NCBI GenBank assembly: GCA_036271795.1
Contig: DATAZY010000009.1
Location: 22,019 to 86,018, forward strand
Origin: Galbitalea sp036271795
GTDB taxonomy: Bacteria; Actinomycetota; Actinomycetes; Actinomycetales; Microbacteriaceae
Length of the DNA: 64,000 bases
Reading direction: 5' to 3'
This document shows positions 42,135-50,763 of this stretch, in pieces (position 1 is the stretch's first letter; the number at the start of each line of letters is the position of its first letter). Made by a program: the position numbers and the translations under genes. Below the pieces are notes generated by a model. The model saw only the letters and a list, made by a program, of their open reading frames with translations, was not told the origin of the DNA and did no database searches.

Positions 42135-43094
42135 ATGGAACGTAGCTGGGTTGCTGTCGACTTTGGTGGTTTGGATGTCTTTCGCGAGGTGGAGGTCGAC
42201 GCCCCCGCGCCGGGCTCCGGGGAGGTCACGATTGAGGTGCGTGCCGCGGGGATGAATCCCGCCGACTACAAGCACGTGACGCGCAAAGGCGATCCCTCGT
42301 TGCTGCCGCTTCACATCGGGTACGAGGCCGCCGGCGTGATTCGCGCGCTCGGGCCGGACACCGAGATCGCATCCGGCGGCGGGGCCGTCGGGGATGAGGT
42401 GCTCGCCTTCCGGATATCCGGCGGGTACTCGACCGCGGTGACGGTTACGGCGAAGGATGTCTTCGCGAAGCCGACCATCCTGAGCTTCCCCGAGGCGGCC
42501 AACCTGCTGCTTGCCGGCACGACCGCCGCGGAGGCTCTGCATGCGGTCGAGGCGGCGCCGAGCGAGACGATTCTCGTCCACGGCGCATCCGGCGCGGTCG
42601 GCGTCAGCGTGCTCCAGCAGGCCCGCGAGCTCGGAGTTCGGGTGATCGGAACCGCGAGTGAGGCCCGCTTCGATGTGGTCCGCGAATTCGGCGGCATCCC
42701 GGTTGCCTACGGAGATGGCCTGGAGCAGCGCGTTCGTGACGCGGCGCCGGAGGGCATTGCCGCCGCGATCGACACAATCGGCACCGATGAGGCGATCGAT
42801 GTCTCGCTCGCACTTGTCGATGAGCGCAAGCGAATTGTCACGATCGCGGCGCAGGCGCGAGCCGGGAAGGATGGCATCGTCGCCCTCGGAGGCGGGATGC
42901 CAGCAAGCGCGGTCTTCCGTGATCACGCCCGGGCTCGGCTCATCCAACTCGCCGGCGAGGGAAAACTGGTCGTACCGATCGCCAGGACCTTCCCGCTGGA
43001 CGACGCGATGAGTGCCCTGAAATTGCTGAGCGGTCAGCACCCCGGCGGCAAGCTCGCACTGATCCCCGAGGCACCGATCCCGGACGCACGATGA
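42135..43094 (+). CDS. NADP-dependent quinone-oxidoreductase-like MDR protein
   Basis: A 319-residue zinc-free medium-chain dehydrogenase/reductase. GMNPADYKHVTR and HIGYEAAGVI mark the catalytic domain; VHGASGAVGVSVLQQARELG is the nucleotide-binding motif. ATG 42135 is chosen, with GGATGGG upstream; an in-frame GTG at 42117 exists. Zinc-ligand cysteines are absent, as in the QOR group. Its stop overlaps the UvrA-like gene by 4 bases, so both may be expressed together in a stress or drug response. Confidence 0.82.
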   Translation: MERSWVAVDFGGLDVFREVEVDAPAPGSGEVTIEVRAAGMNPADYKHVTRKGDPSLLPLHIGYEAAGVIRALGPDTEIASGGGAVGDEVLAFRISGGYSTAVTVTAKDVFAKPTILSFPEAANLLLAGTTAAEALHAVEAAPSETILVHGASGAVGVSVLQQARELGVRVIGTASEARFDVVREFGGIPVAYGDGLEQRVRDAAPEGIAAAIDTIGTDEAIDVSLALVDERKRIVTIAAQARAGKDGIVALGGGMPASAVFRDHARARLIQLAGEGKLVVPIARTFPLDDAMSALKLLSGQHPGGKLALIPEAPIPDAR

Positions 43095-45469
43095 GCACGG
43101 CGGCCCAGACCCCGGCTCGACGCACCGCCGATAGCCACGATCTGATCCGCGTGCAGGGCGCCCGCGAGAACAACCTCAAGAACATCAGCGTCGAGCTCCC
43201 GAAGCGCCGGCTGACGGTGTTCACGGGGGTGTCCGGCTCCGGCAAGAGTTCGCTGGTGTTCGCGACGATTGCCGCGGAGTCGCAACGGATGATCAACGAG
43301 ACCTACAGTTCGTTCATCCAGGGCTTCATGCCAAACCAGGCGCGGCCGGACGTCGACGTGCTGGACGGACTGACGACGGCGATCATCGTCGACCAGGAGC
43401 GGATGGGCGCGAATTCCCGCTCAACGGTCGGCACAGCAACAGACGTGAACGCCATGCTGCGCATCGTCTTCAGTCGTCTCGGGCAGCCACACGTCGGTTC
43501 GCCCCAGGCGTTCTCGTTCAATGTCGCGTCGATCAGCGGTGCCGGTGCCGTCACGATTGAGCGCGGTGGCAAAAGCGTCAAGGAGAGGCGCAGCTTCGCC
43601 ATCACCGGCGGCCAGTGCGCGCGGTGCGAGGGCATGGGCACGGTCAACGACATCGACCTGACCCAGCTCTACGACGATTCCAAGTCGCTCCGCGAGGGGC
43701 CGTTCAAGGTCCCCGGCTACAGCATGGACGGCTGGTTCGGCCGCATCTTCATCGGCTCCGGTTTCTTCGACCCGGACAAACCGATCGCGAAATATACCAA
43801 GCAGGAACTCGACGACCTCCTCTATCGGGAGCCGACGAAGATCAAGGTCGAGGGCATCAACCTCACCTATGACGGCCTGATCCCGAAGATCCAGAAGTCG
43901 ATGCTGTCGAAGGATGTGGACACGCTGCAGCCGCACATCCGCGCGTTCGTCGAGCGGGCCGTGACGTTTACCGCGTGCCCCGAGTGCGGTGGCACTCGCC
44001 TCAGTGAGGCGGCACGGTCATCCAGAATCGGCGAGCTGAATATCGCCGACGCATGTGCAATGCAGATCAGCGACCTGGCCGAGTGGGTGCGCGGGCTGGA
44101 TGAGCCGTCGGTCGCGCCACTGCTCGAAGTGCTCCAGCAGACTCTCGATTCATTCGTCGATATCGGTCTCGGCTACCTTTCGCTGGATCGGGCCGCCGGA
44201 ACGCTGTCCGGTGGTGAGGCGCAGCGCACCAAGATGGTCCGTCACCTCGGTTCCTCGCTCACGGATGTCACCTACGTTTTCGACGAGCCGACCATCGGAC
44301 TGCACCCGCACGACATCCAGAACATGAATCAGCTGCTGCTGCAGTTGCGGGACAAGGGCAACACCGTGCTCGTTGTCGAACACAAGCCGGAGACGATTGC
44401 CATCGCCGACCACATCGTTGACCTCGGGCCCGGTGCCGGTTCTGCGGGAGGGACGGTGTGCTTCGAGGGCAGCGTCGAGGGCCTGCGAACGAGCGACACA
44501 ATCACGGGCCGTCACTTCGACGATCGGGCCACCATTAAGGAGACGGTGCGACCTCACACCGGCTCGCTGCCGATTCGAGCCGCGACCGAACACAACCTGC
44601 AGAATGTCGACGTCGACATCCCGCTCGGTGTTCTCACCGTCATCACGGGCGTCGCCGGCTCCGGCAAGAGTTCGCTAATCCACGGCTCCGTCGCTCCGGG
44701 CGAGGGTGTCGTGTCGATCGACCAGGCCGGCATCCGAGGCTCACGACGCAGTAATCCGGCCACCTACACCGGACTCCTGGACCCGATCCGCACGGCGTTC
44801 GCGAAAGCCAACGGAGTGAAGCCCGCGCTCTTCAGCGCCAATTCGGAGGGCGCCTGCCCGAACTGCAACGGTGCGGGCGTCATCTTCACCGACCTCGGTG
44901 TCATGGCGAGTGTCTCGACCGTGTGCGAAGTCTGCGAAGGCAAGCGGTTTGACGCAACAGTGCTCGACTACCACTTTGGCGGCAAGGACATCAGCGAGGT
45001 TCTGGCGATGTCGGTGACCGAGGCCGAGGAATTCTTTGGGGCAGGCGAGGGCCGCACGCCGGCGGCTCACGCCATCCTGGTCCGGCTGGTGGATGTCGGG
45101 CTTGGCTACCTGAGTCTCGGGCAGCCGCTCACGACCCTGTCAGGCGGGGAGCGGCAGCGGCTCAAGCTGGCCGCGAACATGGCCGAGAAGGGCGAGGTCT
45201 ACATCCTCGACGAACCAACTGCCGGACTGCATCTGGCGGATGTTGAACAACTGCTCGGCCTGCTCGACCGGCTGGTCGACTCTGGCAAGTCGGTCATCGT
45301 CGTCGAGCATCACCAGGCGGTCATGGCTCACGCCGACTGGATCATCGACCTCGGGCCGGGCGCCGGCCACGATGGCGGACGGGTCGTCTTTGAGGGAACG
45401 CCCGCCGACCTCGTGGCGAAGCGTTCGACGCTCACCGGCGAATACCTCGCGCGTTACGTGGGAGATTGA
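43091..45469 (+). CDS. Short UvrA-like ABC ATPase (UvrA2/DrrC group)
   Basis: A 792-residue excinuclease-UvrA homologue, shorter than UvrA (about 950) and lacking the UvrB-binding insertion region. Walker A GVSGSGKSS (residue ~47), zinc-finger Cys pairs CARCEGMG and CPECGG, LSGGEAQRTKM, then second half GVAGSGKSS, CPNCNGAG/CEVCEGKR, LSGGERQRLKLA and ILDEPTAGLH. Such proteins (e.g. DrrC, UvrA2) bind intercalated DNA and give drug tolerance. ATG 43091 overlaps the oxidoreductase stop by 4 bases. It sits beside a DHA2 drug pump, an arrangement suggesting detoxification; chemistry is inferred. Confidence 0.88.
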   Translation: MSTAAQTPARRTADSHDLIRVQGARENNLKNISVELPKRRLTVFTGVSGSGKSSLVFATIAAESQRMINETYSSFIQGFMPNQARPDVDVLDGLTTAIIVDQERMGANSRSTVGTATDVNAMLRIVFSRLGQPHVGSPQAFSFNVASISGAGAVTIERGGKSVKERRSFAITGGQCARCEGMGTVNDIDLTQLYDDSKSLREGPFKVPGYSMDGWFGRIFIGSGFFDPDKPIAKYTKQELDDLLYREPTKIKVEGINLTYDGLIPKIQKSMLSKDVDTLQPHIRAFVERAVTFTACPECGGTRLSEAARSSRIGELNIADACAMQISDLAEWVRGLDEPSVAPLLEVLQQTLDSFVDIGLGYLSLDRAAGTLSGGEAQRTKMVRHLGSSLTDVTYVFDEPTIGLHPHDIQNMNQLLLQLRDKGNTVLVVEHKPETIAIADHIVDLGPGAGSAGGTVCFEGSVEGLRTSDTITGRHFDDRATIKETVRPHTGSLPIRAATEHNLQNVDVDIPLGVLTVITGVAGSGKSSLIHGSVAPGEGVVSIDQAGIRGSRRSNPATYTGLLDPIRTAFAKANGVKPALFSANSEGACPNCNGAGVIFTDLGVMASVSTVCEVCEGKRFDATVLDYHFGGKDISEVLAMSVTEAEEFFGAGEGRTPAAHAILVRLVDVGLGYLSLGQPLTTLSGGERQRLKLAANMAEKGEVYILDEPTAGLHLADVEQLLGLLDRLVDSGKSVIVVEHHQAVMAHADWIIDLGPGAGHDGGRVVFEGTPADLVAKRSTLTGEYLARYVGD

Positions 45470-45470
45470 A

Positions 45471-45515
45471 ACGTGCCATCCGGCCACCGAAGATTCCGAT
45501 GGCAGGATGGCACGT
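45471..45515. terminator. Bidirectional terminator hairpin between UvrA-like and MFS genes
   Basis: ACGTGCCATCC (45471-45481) and its exact complement (45505-45515) form an 11-bp stem around 23 bases that also contain GATGGCA. It lies between convergent genes whose stops are at 45469 and 45531. There is no long T-run, so it is a terminator by position and symmetry. Confidence 0.5.
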
Positions 45516-45530
45516 GGCTACACGAACTAA

Positions 45531-47051
45531 CTAGTGGGCGAGGGCGGGTTCGTCCTGCGGCACCGTGGGGACCTTAGCTGTGTGTGGCGCGTTGTGTAGC
45601 GCGAGTCCCTGACCGCGACGACGGAACAGTAGCCCCGACATGATCGCGCCACCGGTGAAGACGCCCGCGGCGACCCAGTAGACCAGCGCGTAGCTGTGTA
45701 CGGCTGCCTCAGCGATCACCGACGGGGTGGCCGGTGCGTGGTCCACGATGTAGGCGGTGACGGCGGAGGCCGCGAGCGTGTTCAGCAGCGCGGTCCCGAT
45801 TGAGCCACCGACCTGCTGGCTGGTGTTCACGAGAGCGGATGCGACACCCGCGTACTGGCGGTCGACGCCCAGCGTTGCGGTCTGCATGGAGGCGGGCATG
45901 ATCGTGCCCATCCCGAAGCCCAGAACCATGAGCGGCAACAGGACGTCGGGGACGTAGCTGCTGGTCAGGCTGAGGTTCGTGAGCCAGAGCATCCCGGATG
46001 CCGCGATCAGCATGCCGATCGGAACGAGAACCTTCGGGCCGAGGCGCGGGACCAGCAGGTTCGTGCCGAGCTGAGCGGCGACGACGAGCATCCCGACCAT
46101 GGGCAGGAACGAGAGGCCGGTCTGGATCGGTGTGTAGTGCAGGCCAGTCTGCAGGAAGTAGGTCACGAACAGGAACAGCGCGAACATTCCGACCGCGGCG
46201 AGCAGGATCGACATGTAGGCGGCGCCGCGGTTGCGGTCCAGGATGACCGACAGGTGCAGCAGCGGGTGCGCGGCACGACGGATCCAGAGCACGAACGCGA
46301 TCAGCAGGACGCCGGATGCGATGAGCATGCCCCAGCTGTCGGCGTTGGCCCAGCCGTCTGTCTCCGCATTCGAGAATCCGTAGACCAGGAAGAAAAGCCC
46401 GGCAGAGACGAGGAGGGTTCCTGGGATGTCGAGCTTCGGCCGCTCACCCACGCGCACAGAGGACTGGACGAAGAAGAACGATCCGACGAGCGCGACGATG
46501 GCGATACCGACGTTGATGTAGAGGTTCCAGCGCCAGTTGATGTCCTGGGTCAGGAATCCGCCGAGCAGCAGGCCGATCGCACCACCGGCTCCGGCGATCG
46601 CTCCCCAGATTCCGAACGCGCGAGCGCGCTCCTTCGGGATCGTAAAGGTCGTGGTGAGCACCGAGAGAGCGGTCGGAGCAAGCAGCGCGCCGAACGCACC
46701 CTGAAGTGCGCGAGCGGCGACGAGCAGTCCGAAGTCGGGGGCCGCGCCACCGAGAGCCGACGCCACGGCGAAGCCGATCAAGCCGATGACGAAGGCGCGC
46801 TTGCGACCGATCAGGTCGGCAATGCGACCGCCGAGCAGCAGCAGGCTGCCGAAGGCGAGGGAGTATGCGGTGACGACCCACTGGCGGTCACCGTTGGTGA
46901 AGCCAAGGTCGGCCTGTGCGGACGGAAGGGCGATGTTCACAACCGTTGAATCGAGGATGACCATGAGCTGCGCGAGTGCGACGGTCGTGAGCGTCAACCA
47001 ACGGTTGGGCGAGGTGCGGTTAGTTACGGCGTTGGGCGAAATCAAAGACAT
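45531..47051 (-). CDS. DHA2-family MFS drug efflux pump (EmrB/QacA type)
   Basis: A 506-residue protein with about 14 membrane helices. Family motifs: DSTVVNIALPSAQADLG in helix 1, GGRIADLIGRKRAF (motif A), and GAIAGAGGAIGLLLGG (motif C, antiporter). These pumps export drugs using the proton gradient. The start ATG 47051 lies 6 bases after a TATAGT -10 box (complement of 47058-47063), so the message is probably leaderless. It is divergent from the TetR regulator with an operator-like palindrome over its promoter. Confidence 0.9.
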   Translation of the reverse strand: MSLISPNAVTNRTSPNRWLTLTTVALAQLMVILDSTVVNIALPSAQADLGFTNGDRQWVVTAYSLAFGSLLLLGGRIADLIGRKRAFVIGLIGFAVASALGGAAPDFGLLVAARALQGAFGALLAPTALSVLTTTFTIPKERARAFGIWGAIAGAGGAIGLLLGGFLTQDINWRWNLYINVGIAIVALVGSFFFVQSSVRVGERPKLDIPGTLLVSAGLFFLVYGFSNAETDGWANADSWGMLIASGVLLIAFVLWIRRAAHPLLHLSVILDRNRGAAYMSILLAAVGMFALFLFVTYFLQTGLHYTPIQTGLSFLPMVGMLVVAAQLGTNLLVPRLGPKVLVPIGMLIAASGMLWLTNLSLTSSYVPDVLLPLMVLGFGMGTIMPASMQTATLGVDRQYAGVASALVNTSQQVGGSIGTALLNTLAASAVTAYIVDHAPATPSVIAEAAVHSYALVYWVAAGVFTGGAIMSGLLFRRRGQGLALHNAPHTAKVPTVPQDEPALAH

Positions 47052-47054
47052 GTT

Positions 47055-47072
47055 GGTACTATATACGGTACC
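47055..47072. promoter_or_regulatory. Palindromic operator over the MFS pump promoter
   Basis: GGTAC-N8-GTACC (47055-47072) covers the -10 box TATAGT (minus strand, 47058-47063). The -35 TTCCGA lies 17 bp upstream on that strand. Another GTACC-like element (CAGTACC) occurs at about 47109-47115. The divergent TetR gene is the likely regulator. A TACAAT box at 47145-47150 may be the TetR promoter -10. Confidence 0.55.
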
Positions 47073-47178
47073 GGCGAGTTTCGGAACACACTAGTTTCAG
47101 AAATAGCCAGTACCGAATTAAGCGCACGGCGAACACGCCCGCTGTACAATCGACTCAAACGAAAGGGAGTGAGCCGCA

Positions 47179-47892
47179 ATGACGCAGCTCGACCTCGAAG
47201 AGCATCCGACGAGCGCCGCGCCAGCTAACGCCGCGCCAGCTAACGCCGCGCCAGCCAACGCCGCGCCAGCCAACGCAGTGCCAGCCAACAGAGTGGGCCG
47301 CCCTCTAGATGTAACACGTGACGCCGACATTCTGGATGCCGCCCTCGACGTTCTCGCCGAAGTGGGCTACGACGGCATGACCATCGATATGGTCGCCGCG
47401 CGCGCCAAGGCAGGCAAAGCCACGCTCTACCGACGCTGGCCGTCGAAGACGGAGCTCGTGATCGACGCCGTCGCCTGCATGAAGAACAGCGACATCGATC
47501 CCGACAACCTGCCCGACACCGGAACACTGCGCGGCGACATGATCGCGATGATCAAGCCGCCGACGATCCGGGATGGCGAGAAGAAGCTGCGCGTTATGGC
47601 CGGGCTGATCTCGCTGCTGGCCCGCAACCCGGAGCTGGCCGACGTGGCACACAACGCCGTAATCGCCCCGCGGGCGCGTCTCAACCGAATTCTGCTTCAG
47701 CGCGCGATCGATCGCGGCGAGATTCGCGACGACCTCGATCTCGCGCTGATTGCGAACATCAGCCCGTCGATGGTGACCTACCGGACGATGATGCTGCGCA
47801 AGCCCGTCGATCGCGACTTCCTGGTCTCGATCATCGACAAGGTCATCCTGCCGGCCGTCGGTCTTGGCTCGGAGGACGCCGGCCGCCGCTGA
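47179..47892 (+). CDS. TetR family transcriptional regulator with repetitive N-terminal extension
   Basis: A 237-residue regulator. Residues ~12-38 are a repetitive APAN run encoded by 15-bp repeats; the TetR DNA-binding domain follows (DADILDAALDVLAEVGYDGMT, then VAARAKAGKATLYRRWPSK, given in parts). The C-terminal ligand domain is poorly conserved. ATG 47179 has AAAGGGAG upstream. It is divergent from the DHA2 pump and likely represses it. The extension is not part of the family fold. Confidence 0.87.
   Translation: MTQLDLEEHPTSAAPANAAPANAAPANAAPANAVPANRVGRPLDVTRDADILDAALDVLAEVGYDGMTIDMVAARAKAGKATLYRRWPSKTELVIDAVACMKNSDIDPDNLPDTGTLRGDMIAMIKPPTIRDGEKKLRVMAGLISLLARNPELADVAHNAVIAPRARLNRILLQRAIDRGEIRDDLDLALIANISPSMVTYRTMMLRKPVDRDFLVSIIDKVILPAVGLGSEDAGRR
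47215..47289 (+). repeat. Five tandem 15-bp units in the TetR gene
   Basis: Four near-identical units GCCGCGCCAGCYAAC (47215-47274) and one diverged copy (47275-47289) encode A-A-P-A-N repeats. The unit length is a multiple of three, so copy-number changes would keep the frame. This is a short coding minisatellite, not a CRISPR array. Confidence 0.9.
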
Positions 47893-47922
47893 TTAGTCAC
47901 CTATTGGACACCCTCCGGACAA

Positions 47923-47951
47923 TTGCCGGAACCAGGCAACGCCCGTAACGT
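47923..47951 (+). promoter_or_regulatory. Predicted leaderless promoter with TTGCC...GGCAA repeat
   Basis: -35 TTGCCG (47923-47928), 17-bp spacer, -10 TAACGT (47946-47951), then seven bases to ATG 47959. TTGCC-N7-GGCAA (47923-47939) uses the same half-site as the LacI operators, in the opposite arrangement. Whether the same regulator binds is uncertain. Confidence 0.4.
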
Positions 47952-47958
47952 GAATCGC

Positions 47959-48783
47959 ATGACTACAGCGCGATGGCTGCTTTCCGGGTTCGGCGACGAG
48001 ATCGACCCGGATCCGGTCGTTCAAGTCGCGGCCCTGCAGGCGCTTGGCGCAAACCACATTGAGGTACGAAGCGCGTGGGGCACGAACGTCGTCGACTTCA
48101 CCGACGACCAGTTGGCCGAACTGAGGCGCACATTTGCCGAGCGCGCGATGGCCGTGTCGGCGATCGCATCGCCCATCGGCAAGGTCGAGATCTCGCTTCC
48201 GGTGGAACACGAGATCGAGCGACTCGGCCGGGTGATCGCCGTGGCGCAGGCCCTGGACGCGCCGTACATCCGCATCTTCTCCTTCTATGACGCGGTCGAC
48301 AAGCGCGACGCCGTGCTCCAGCGGATGCGCGCGATGGCCGATCTCGCCGAGCGGGAGCACGTCGTGCTGCTGCATGAGAACGAGAAAGACATCTATGGCG
48401 ACATCCCGGAGCGGGTCTTCGACCTGATCGAGTCGGTGGGATCGGATGCGCTGCGCGTGGCATGGGATAGCGCCAACTTCGTCCAGGTCGGTGTACGCCC
48501 CTTCACGGATGCCTACAAGCTGCTTCGACCGCACCTCGCCTACCTGCAGGTTAAGGATGCCGTTGCCGCGACGGGCGAGGTTACTCCAACGGGCGCGGGC
48601 GACGGTGAATTGCGGGAGACGCTCGCTGCGTTGCGCGACGACGGCTACCAGGGCTTCGCCTCGCTCGAACCGCACCTCATTTTCTCGGACGCGTTTGGCG
48701 GATTCTCGGGGCCGAAATCCTTCGGCGTCGCTGCCCGCGCGTTTCGCGCGATGACGGACGAACTGTCGATCGAGCTCGCGTGA
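47959..48783 (+). CDS. Sugar phosphate isomerase/epimerase-like TIM-barrel protein
   Basis: A 274-residue xylose-isomerase-like TIM barrel, third of this type in the window. Segments with likely metal ligands are ANHIEVRSAW, VVLLHENEKD (Glu), RVAWDSANFVQVG (Asp), AYLQVKDAV and FASLEPHL (Glu). A short GFSGPKSF tail is present. ATG 47959 matches the leaderless promoter; an earlier frame from 47923 overlaps the promoter. It overlaps the next oxidoreductase gene by 4 bases. The pair suggests oxidation and isomerisation of one sugar. Confidence 0.8.
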   Translation: MTTARWLLSGFGDEIDPDPVVQVAALQALGANHIEVRSAWGTNVVDFTDDQLAELRRTFAERAMAVSAIASPIGKVEISLPVEHEIERLGRVIAVAQALDAPYIRIFSFYDAVDKRDAVLQRMRAMADLAEREHVVLLHENEKDIYGDIPERVFDLIESVGSDALRVAWDSANFVQVGVRPFTDAYKLLRPHLAYLQVKDAVAATGEVTPTGAGDGELRETLAALRDDGYQGFASLEPHLIFSDAFGGFSGPKSFGVAARAFRAMTDELSIELA

Positions 48784-49907
48784 GCGAGCCAATGCGCGTC
48801 GCCATCGTCGGCTGTGGGATCATCGCGTTCAACCACGTCAGCGCGATCGCGCGCATTCCCGATCTGGCCCTGACGGCCCTGGTGGATGTCGACGCCGCAT
48901 CCGCAAACTCGCTCGCCGACTACTTGGACGGCCAGGGTGAGACCCGCCCGAAAACCTTCGGCTCGTTGGCCGAAGCGCTCGCCGCCGGCGGCATCGGTCT
49001 CGTCGTCATCTGCACGCCGAGCGGTCTTCATGTCTCACTCGCCGAGGAAGCGCTTGCCGCCGGCTGCCATGTCATTATCGAGAAGCCTCTGGATGTCGCG
49101 CTCCCGCGTGCCCGACGCATCGCCGAGCTTGCCGCGGCCGCCGAGGGACGCGGACTGGTGGTTTCCGTGATCAGCCAGCACCGCTTCGACCCGGCGAGTG
49201 TCGTCGTGCACAACGCCGCGACGAAAGGCGAACTGGGCCGGCTCACCAGCGGCATCGCCTCGATCGCCTGGTGGCGCGGGCAGGACTACTACGACCTCGC
49301 CGACTGGCGCGGTACCTGGGAACTCGATGGTGGTGGCGCGGCCATGAACCAGGGCGTGCACACCATCGACCTGCTGCTCTGGATGTTCGGCGACCCGGTC
49401 GACGTGAGCGCTCGCACCGCATCCCTCGCCCACGAACGCATCGAGGTCGAGGACACGCTCGTCGCCACCATCACGTTCGCGTCGGGCGCGCTCGCGGTCA
49501 TCCATGCGACCACGGCCGCATTCCCGAACGTCGGTACCCGCCTGCAGGTCCACGGCTCGCAGGGCTCGGCGGTCATCGAAGAAGACCAGCTTCTATTCTT
49601 CTCCAGTTCCGCGCGTGACCAACAGGGCAACCAGGCTGCGGAGGTTGTCCCTGCGGAAGAGCTGCGCGGTAATCCGCGCGCGCTCGACAGTTTCGTCGTC
49701 GGCCATGCGCGTCAGTACGAGGATGTGGTGGGCGCGATCCGGGATGGCCGCCCGCCGCTCGTCCGGGTCGCAGACGCACTTCTCGCGCTCGCGGTCGTTC
49801 GTGCCCTTTACCTCTCCGCGACGCTCGGTCGCACCGTCACGATCGCGGAGGTGCTCGACGGCTCCCTCGATGATGTCGAGGTTCGCACCGGCTCGACCGA
49901 CTGGTAG
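48780..49907 (+). CDS. Gfo/Idh/MocA family oxidoreductase
   Basis: A 375-residue NAD(P)-dependent oxidoreductase. AIVGCGIIAFNHVSAI is the Rossmann motif; ICTPSGLH, IIEKPLDVA (catalytic-type Lys) and GTWELDGGGAAMNQGVHTIDLLLWM (in parts) mark the family, with the His/Asp pair at MNQGVHTID. GTG 48780 overlaps the isomerase stop; an ATG at 48792 is an alternative start. It differs from the Gfo/Idh protein at 17792, which has an insertion after EKPL. Likely sugar or inositol oxidation; substrate unknown. Confidence 0.83.
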   Translation: MSEPMRVAIVGCGIIAFNHVSAIARIPDLALTALVDVDAASANSLADYLDGQGETRPKTFGSLAEALAAGGIGLVVICTPSGLHVSLAEEALAAGCHVIIEKPLDVALPRARRIAELAAAAEGRGLVVSVISQHRFDPASVVVHNAATKGELGRLTSGIASIAWWRGQDYYDLADWRGTWELDGGGAAMNQGVHTIDLLLWMFGDPVDVSARTASLAHERIEVEDTLVATITFASGALAVIHATTAAFPNVGTRLQVHGSQGSAVIEEDQLLFFSSSARDQQGNQAAEVVPAEELRGNPRALDSFVVGHARQYEDVVGAIRDGRPPLVRVADALLALAVVRALYLSATLGRTVTIAEVLDGSLDDVEVRTGSTDW

Positions 49908-49931
49908 GCTCTTCCCTTGTACTTCGGCGAG

Positions 49932-49949
49932 GGACGACTTCGGTCGTCC
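49932..49949 (+). terminator. GGACGAC-TTCG-GTCGTCC hairpin
   Basis: A perfect 7-bp stem (49932-49938 with 49943-49949) closed by a stable TTCG loop, between the oxidoreductase stop (49907) and rplY. It has no T-run, so it could be a terminator of the oxidoreductase operon or part of the rplY leader. The rest of 49908-50076 holds no gene. Confidence 0.45.
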
Positions 49950-50076
49950 GTAATCGACGCGGTGGGCAGCTTCACGGCTGATCCTCACGCTGACATGCGT
50001 TCGAGTTGAACAAACAGACATCAATCTGGGCCACTGTGCTGGTCCAACTGCCCAAGTCCCACAAGGAGAAACAATC

Positions 50077-50724
50077 ATGGCTGACGACAACAAGCTCGTA
50101 GCAGAAGTCCGAACGACATTCGGCAAGGGTGCGGCTCGTCGCATCCGTGCCACCGGCAAGATCCCGGCCGTCATCTACGGTCACGGCACCTCACCGCAGC
50201 ACGTGACGCTGCCGAACCACGAGGTTTCGCTGATCCTTCGTAAGGCGAACGCCGTGCTGGACCTCGACATCAACGGCAAGAGCCAGCTGGCCCTGGTCAA
50301 GGATGTGCAGAAGGACCCGGTGAAGCAGATCATCGAGCACATCGACCTCGTCATCGTCCGCAAGGGCGAGAAGGTCACCATCGACATCCCCGTGCACCTC
50401 GAGGGCGAGGCGCTGCCCGGCACCCAGGTGCTGCAGGACGCGAACACCCTGTCCATCGAGGCGGAGGCGACCAACATCCCGGAGCGTCTCATCGTCAGCA
50501 TCGAGGGCCTCGGCGAGGGAACGCACATCACCGCCGCGCAGGTCACGCTGCCCGAAGGCTCGACACTCATCTCCGATCCCGAGCTACTCGTTGTTGGTAT
50601 CACCAGCGCGACCGTGGCCGACCTCGGTGAGACCGCAGAAGAAGAGGCCGAGGGTGAAGCGGCTGAGGGCGAAGCCGAGGCTGCGTCCGAGGATGCTCCC
50701 GCCGCAGAAGAGCCCGCCGAGTAG
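50077..50724 (+). CDS. rplY: 50S ribosomal protein L25 / general stress protein Ctc
   Basis: A 215-residue long-form L25 (Ctc type) with an N-terminal L25 domain that binds 5S rRNA and a C-terminal TL5-like domain. It opens with TTFGKGAARRIRATGKIPAVIYGHG (in parts: FGKGAARRIRATG, KIPAVIYGHG), followed by VKDVQKDPVKQIIEHIDL. The C-terminus is a long acidic run of Glu and Ala. RBS AAGGAG lies before ATG 50077. It precedes pth, the normal actinobacterial order. Confidence 0.94.
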   Translation: MADDNKLVAEVRTTFGKGAARRIRATGKIPAVIYGHGTSPQHVTLPNHEVSLILRKANAVLDLDINGKSQLALVKDVQKDPVKQIIEHIDLVIVRKGEKVTIDIPVHLEGEALPGTQVLQDANTLSIEAEATNIPERLIVSIEGLGEGTHITAAQVTLPEGSTLISDPELLVVGITSATVADLGETAEEEAEGEAAEGEAEAASEDAPAAEEPAE

Positions 50725-50763
50725 TTGGCTTCGGTCTAGTTGGCTCTGTTCCGGAAGCCGCCA

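Noticed and set aside
47215..47289. CRISPR-like array
   Set aside because: Units are 15 bp, adjacent without spacers and in frame inside a TetR gene.
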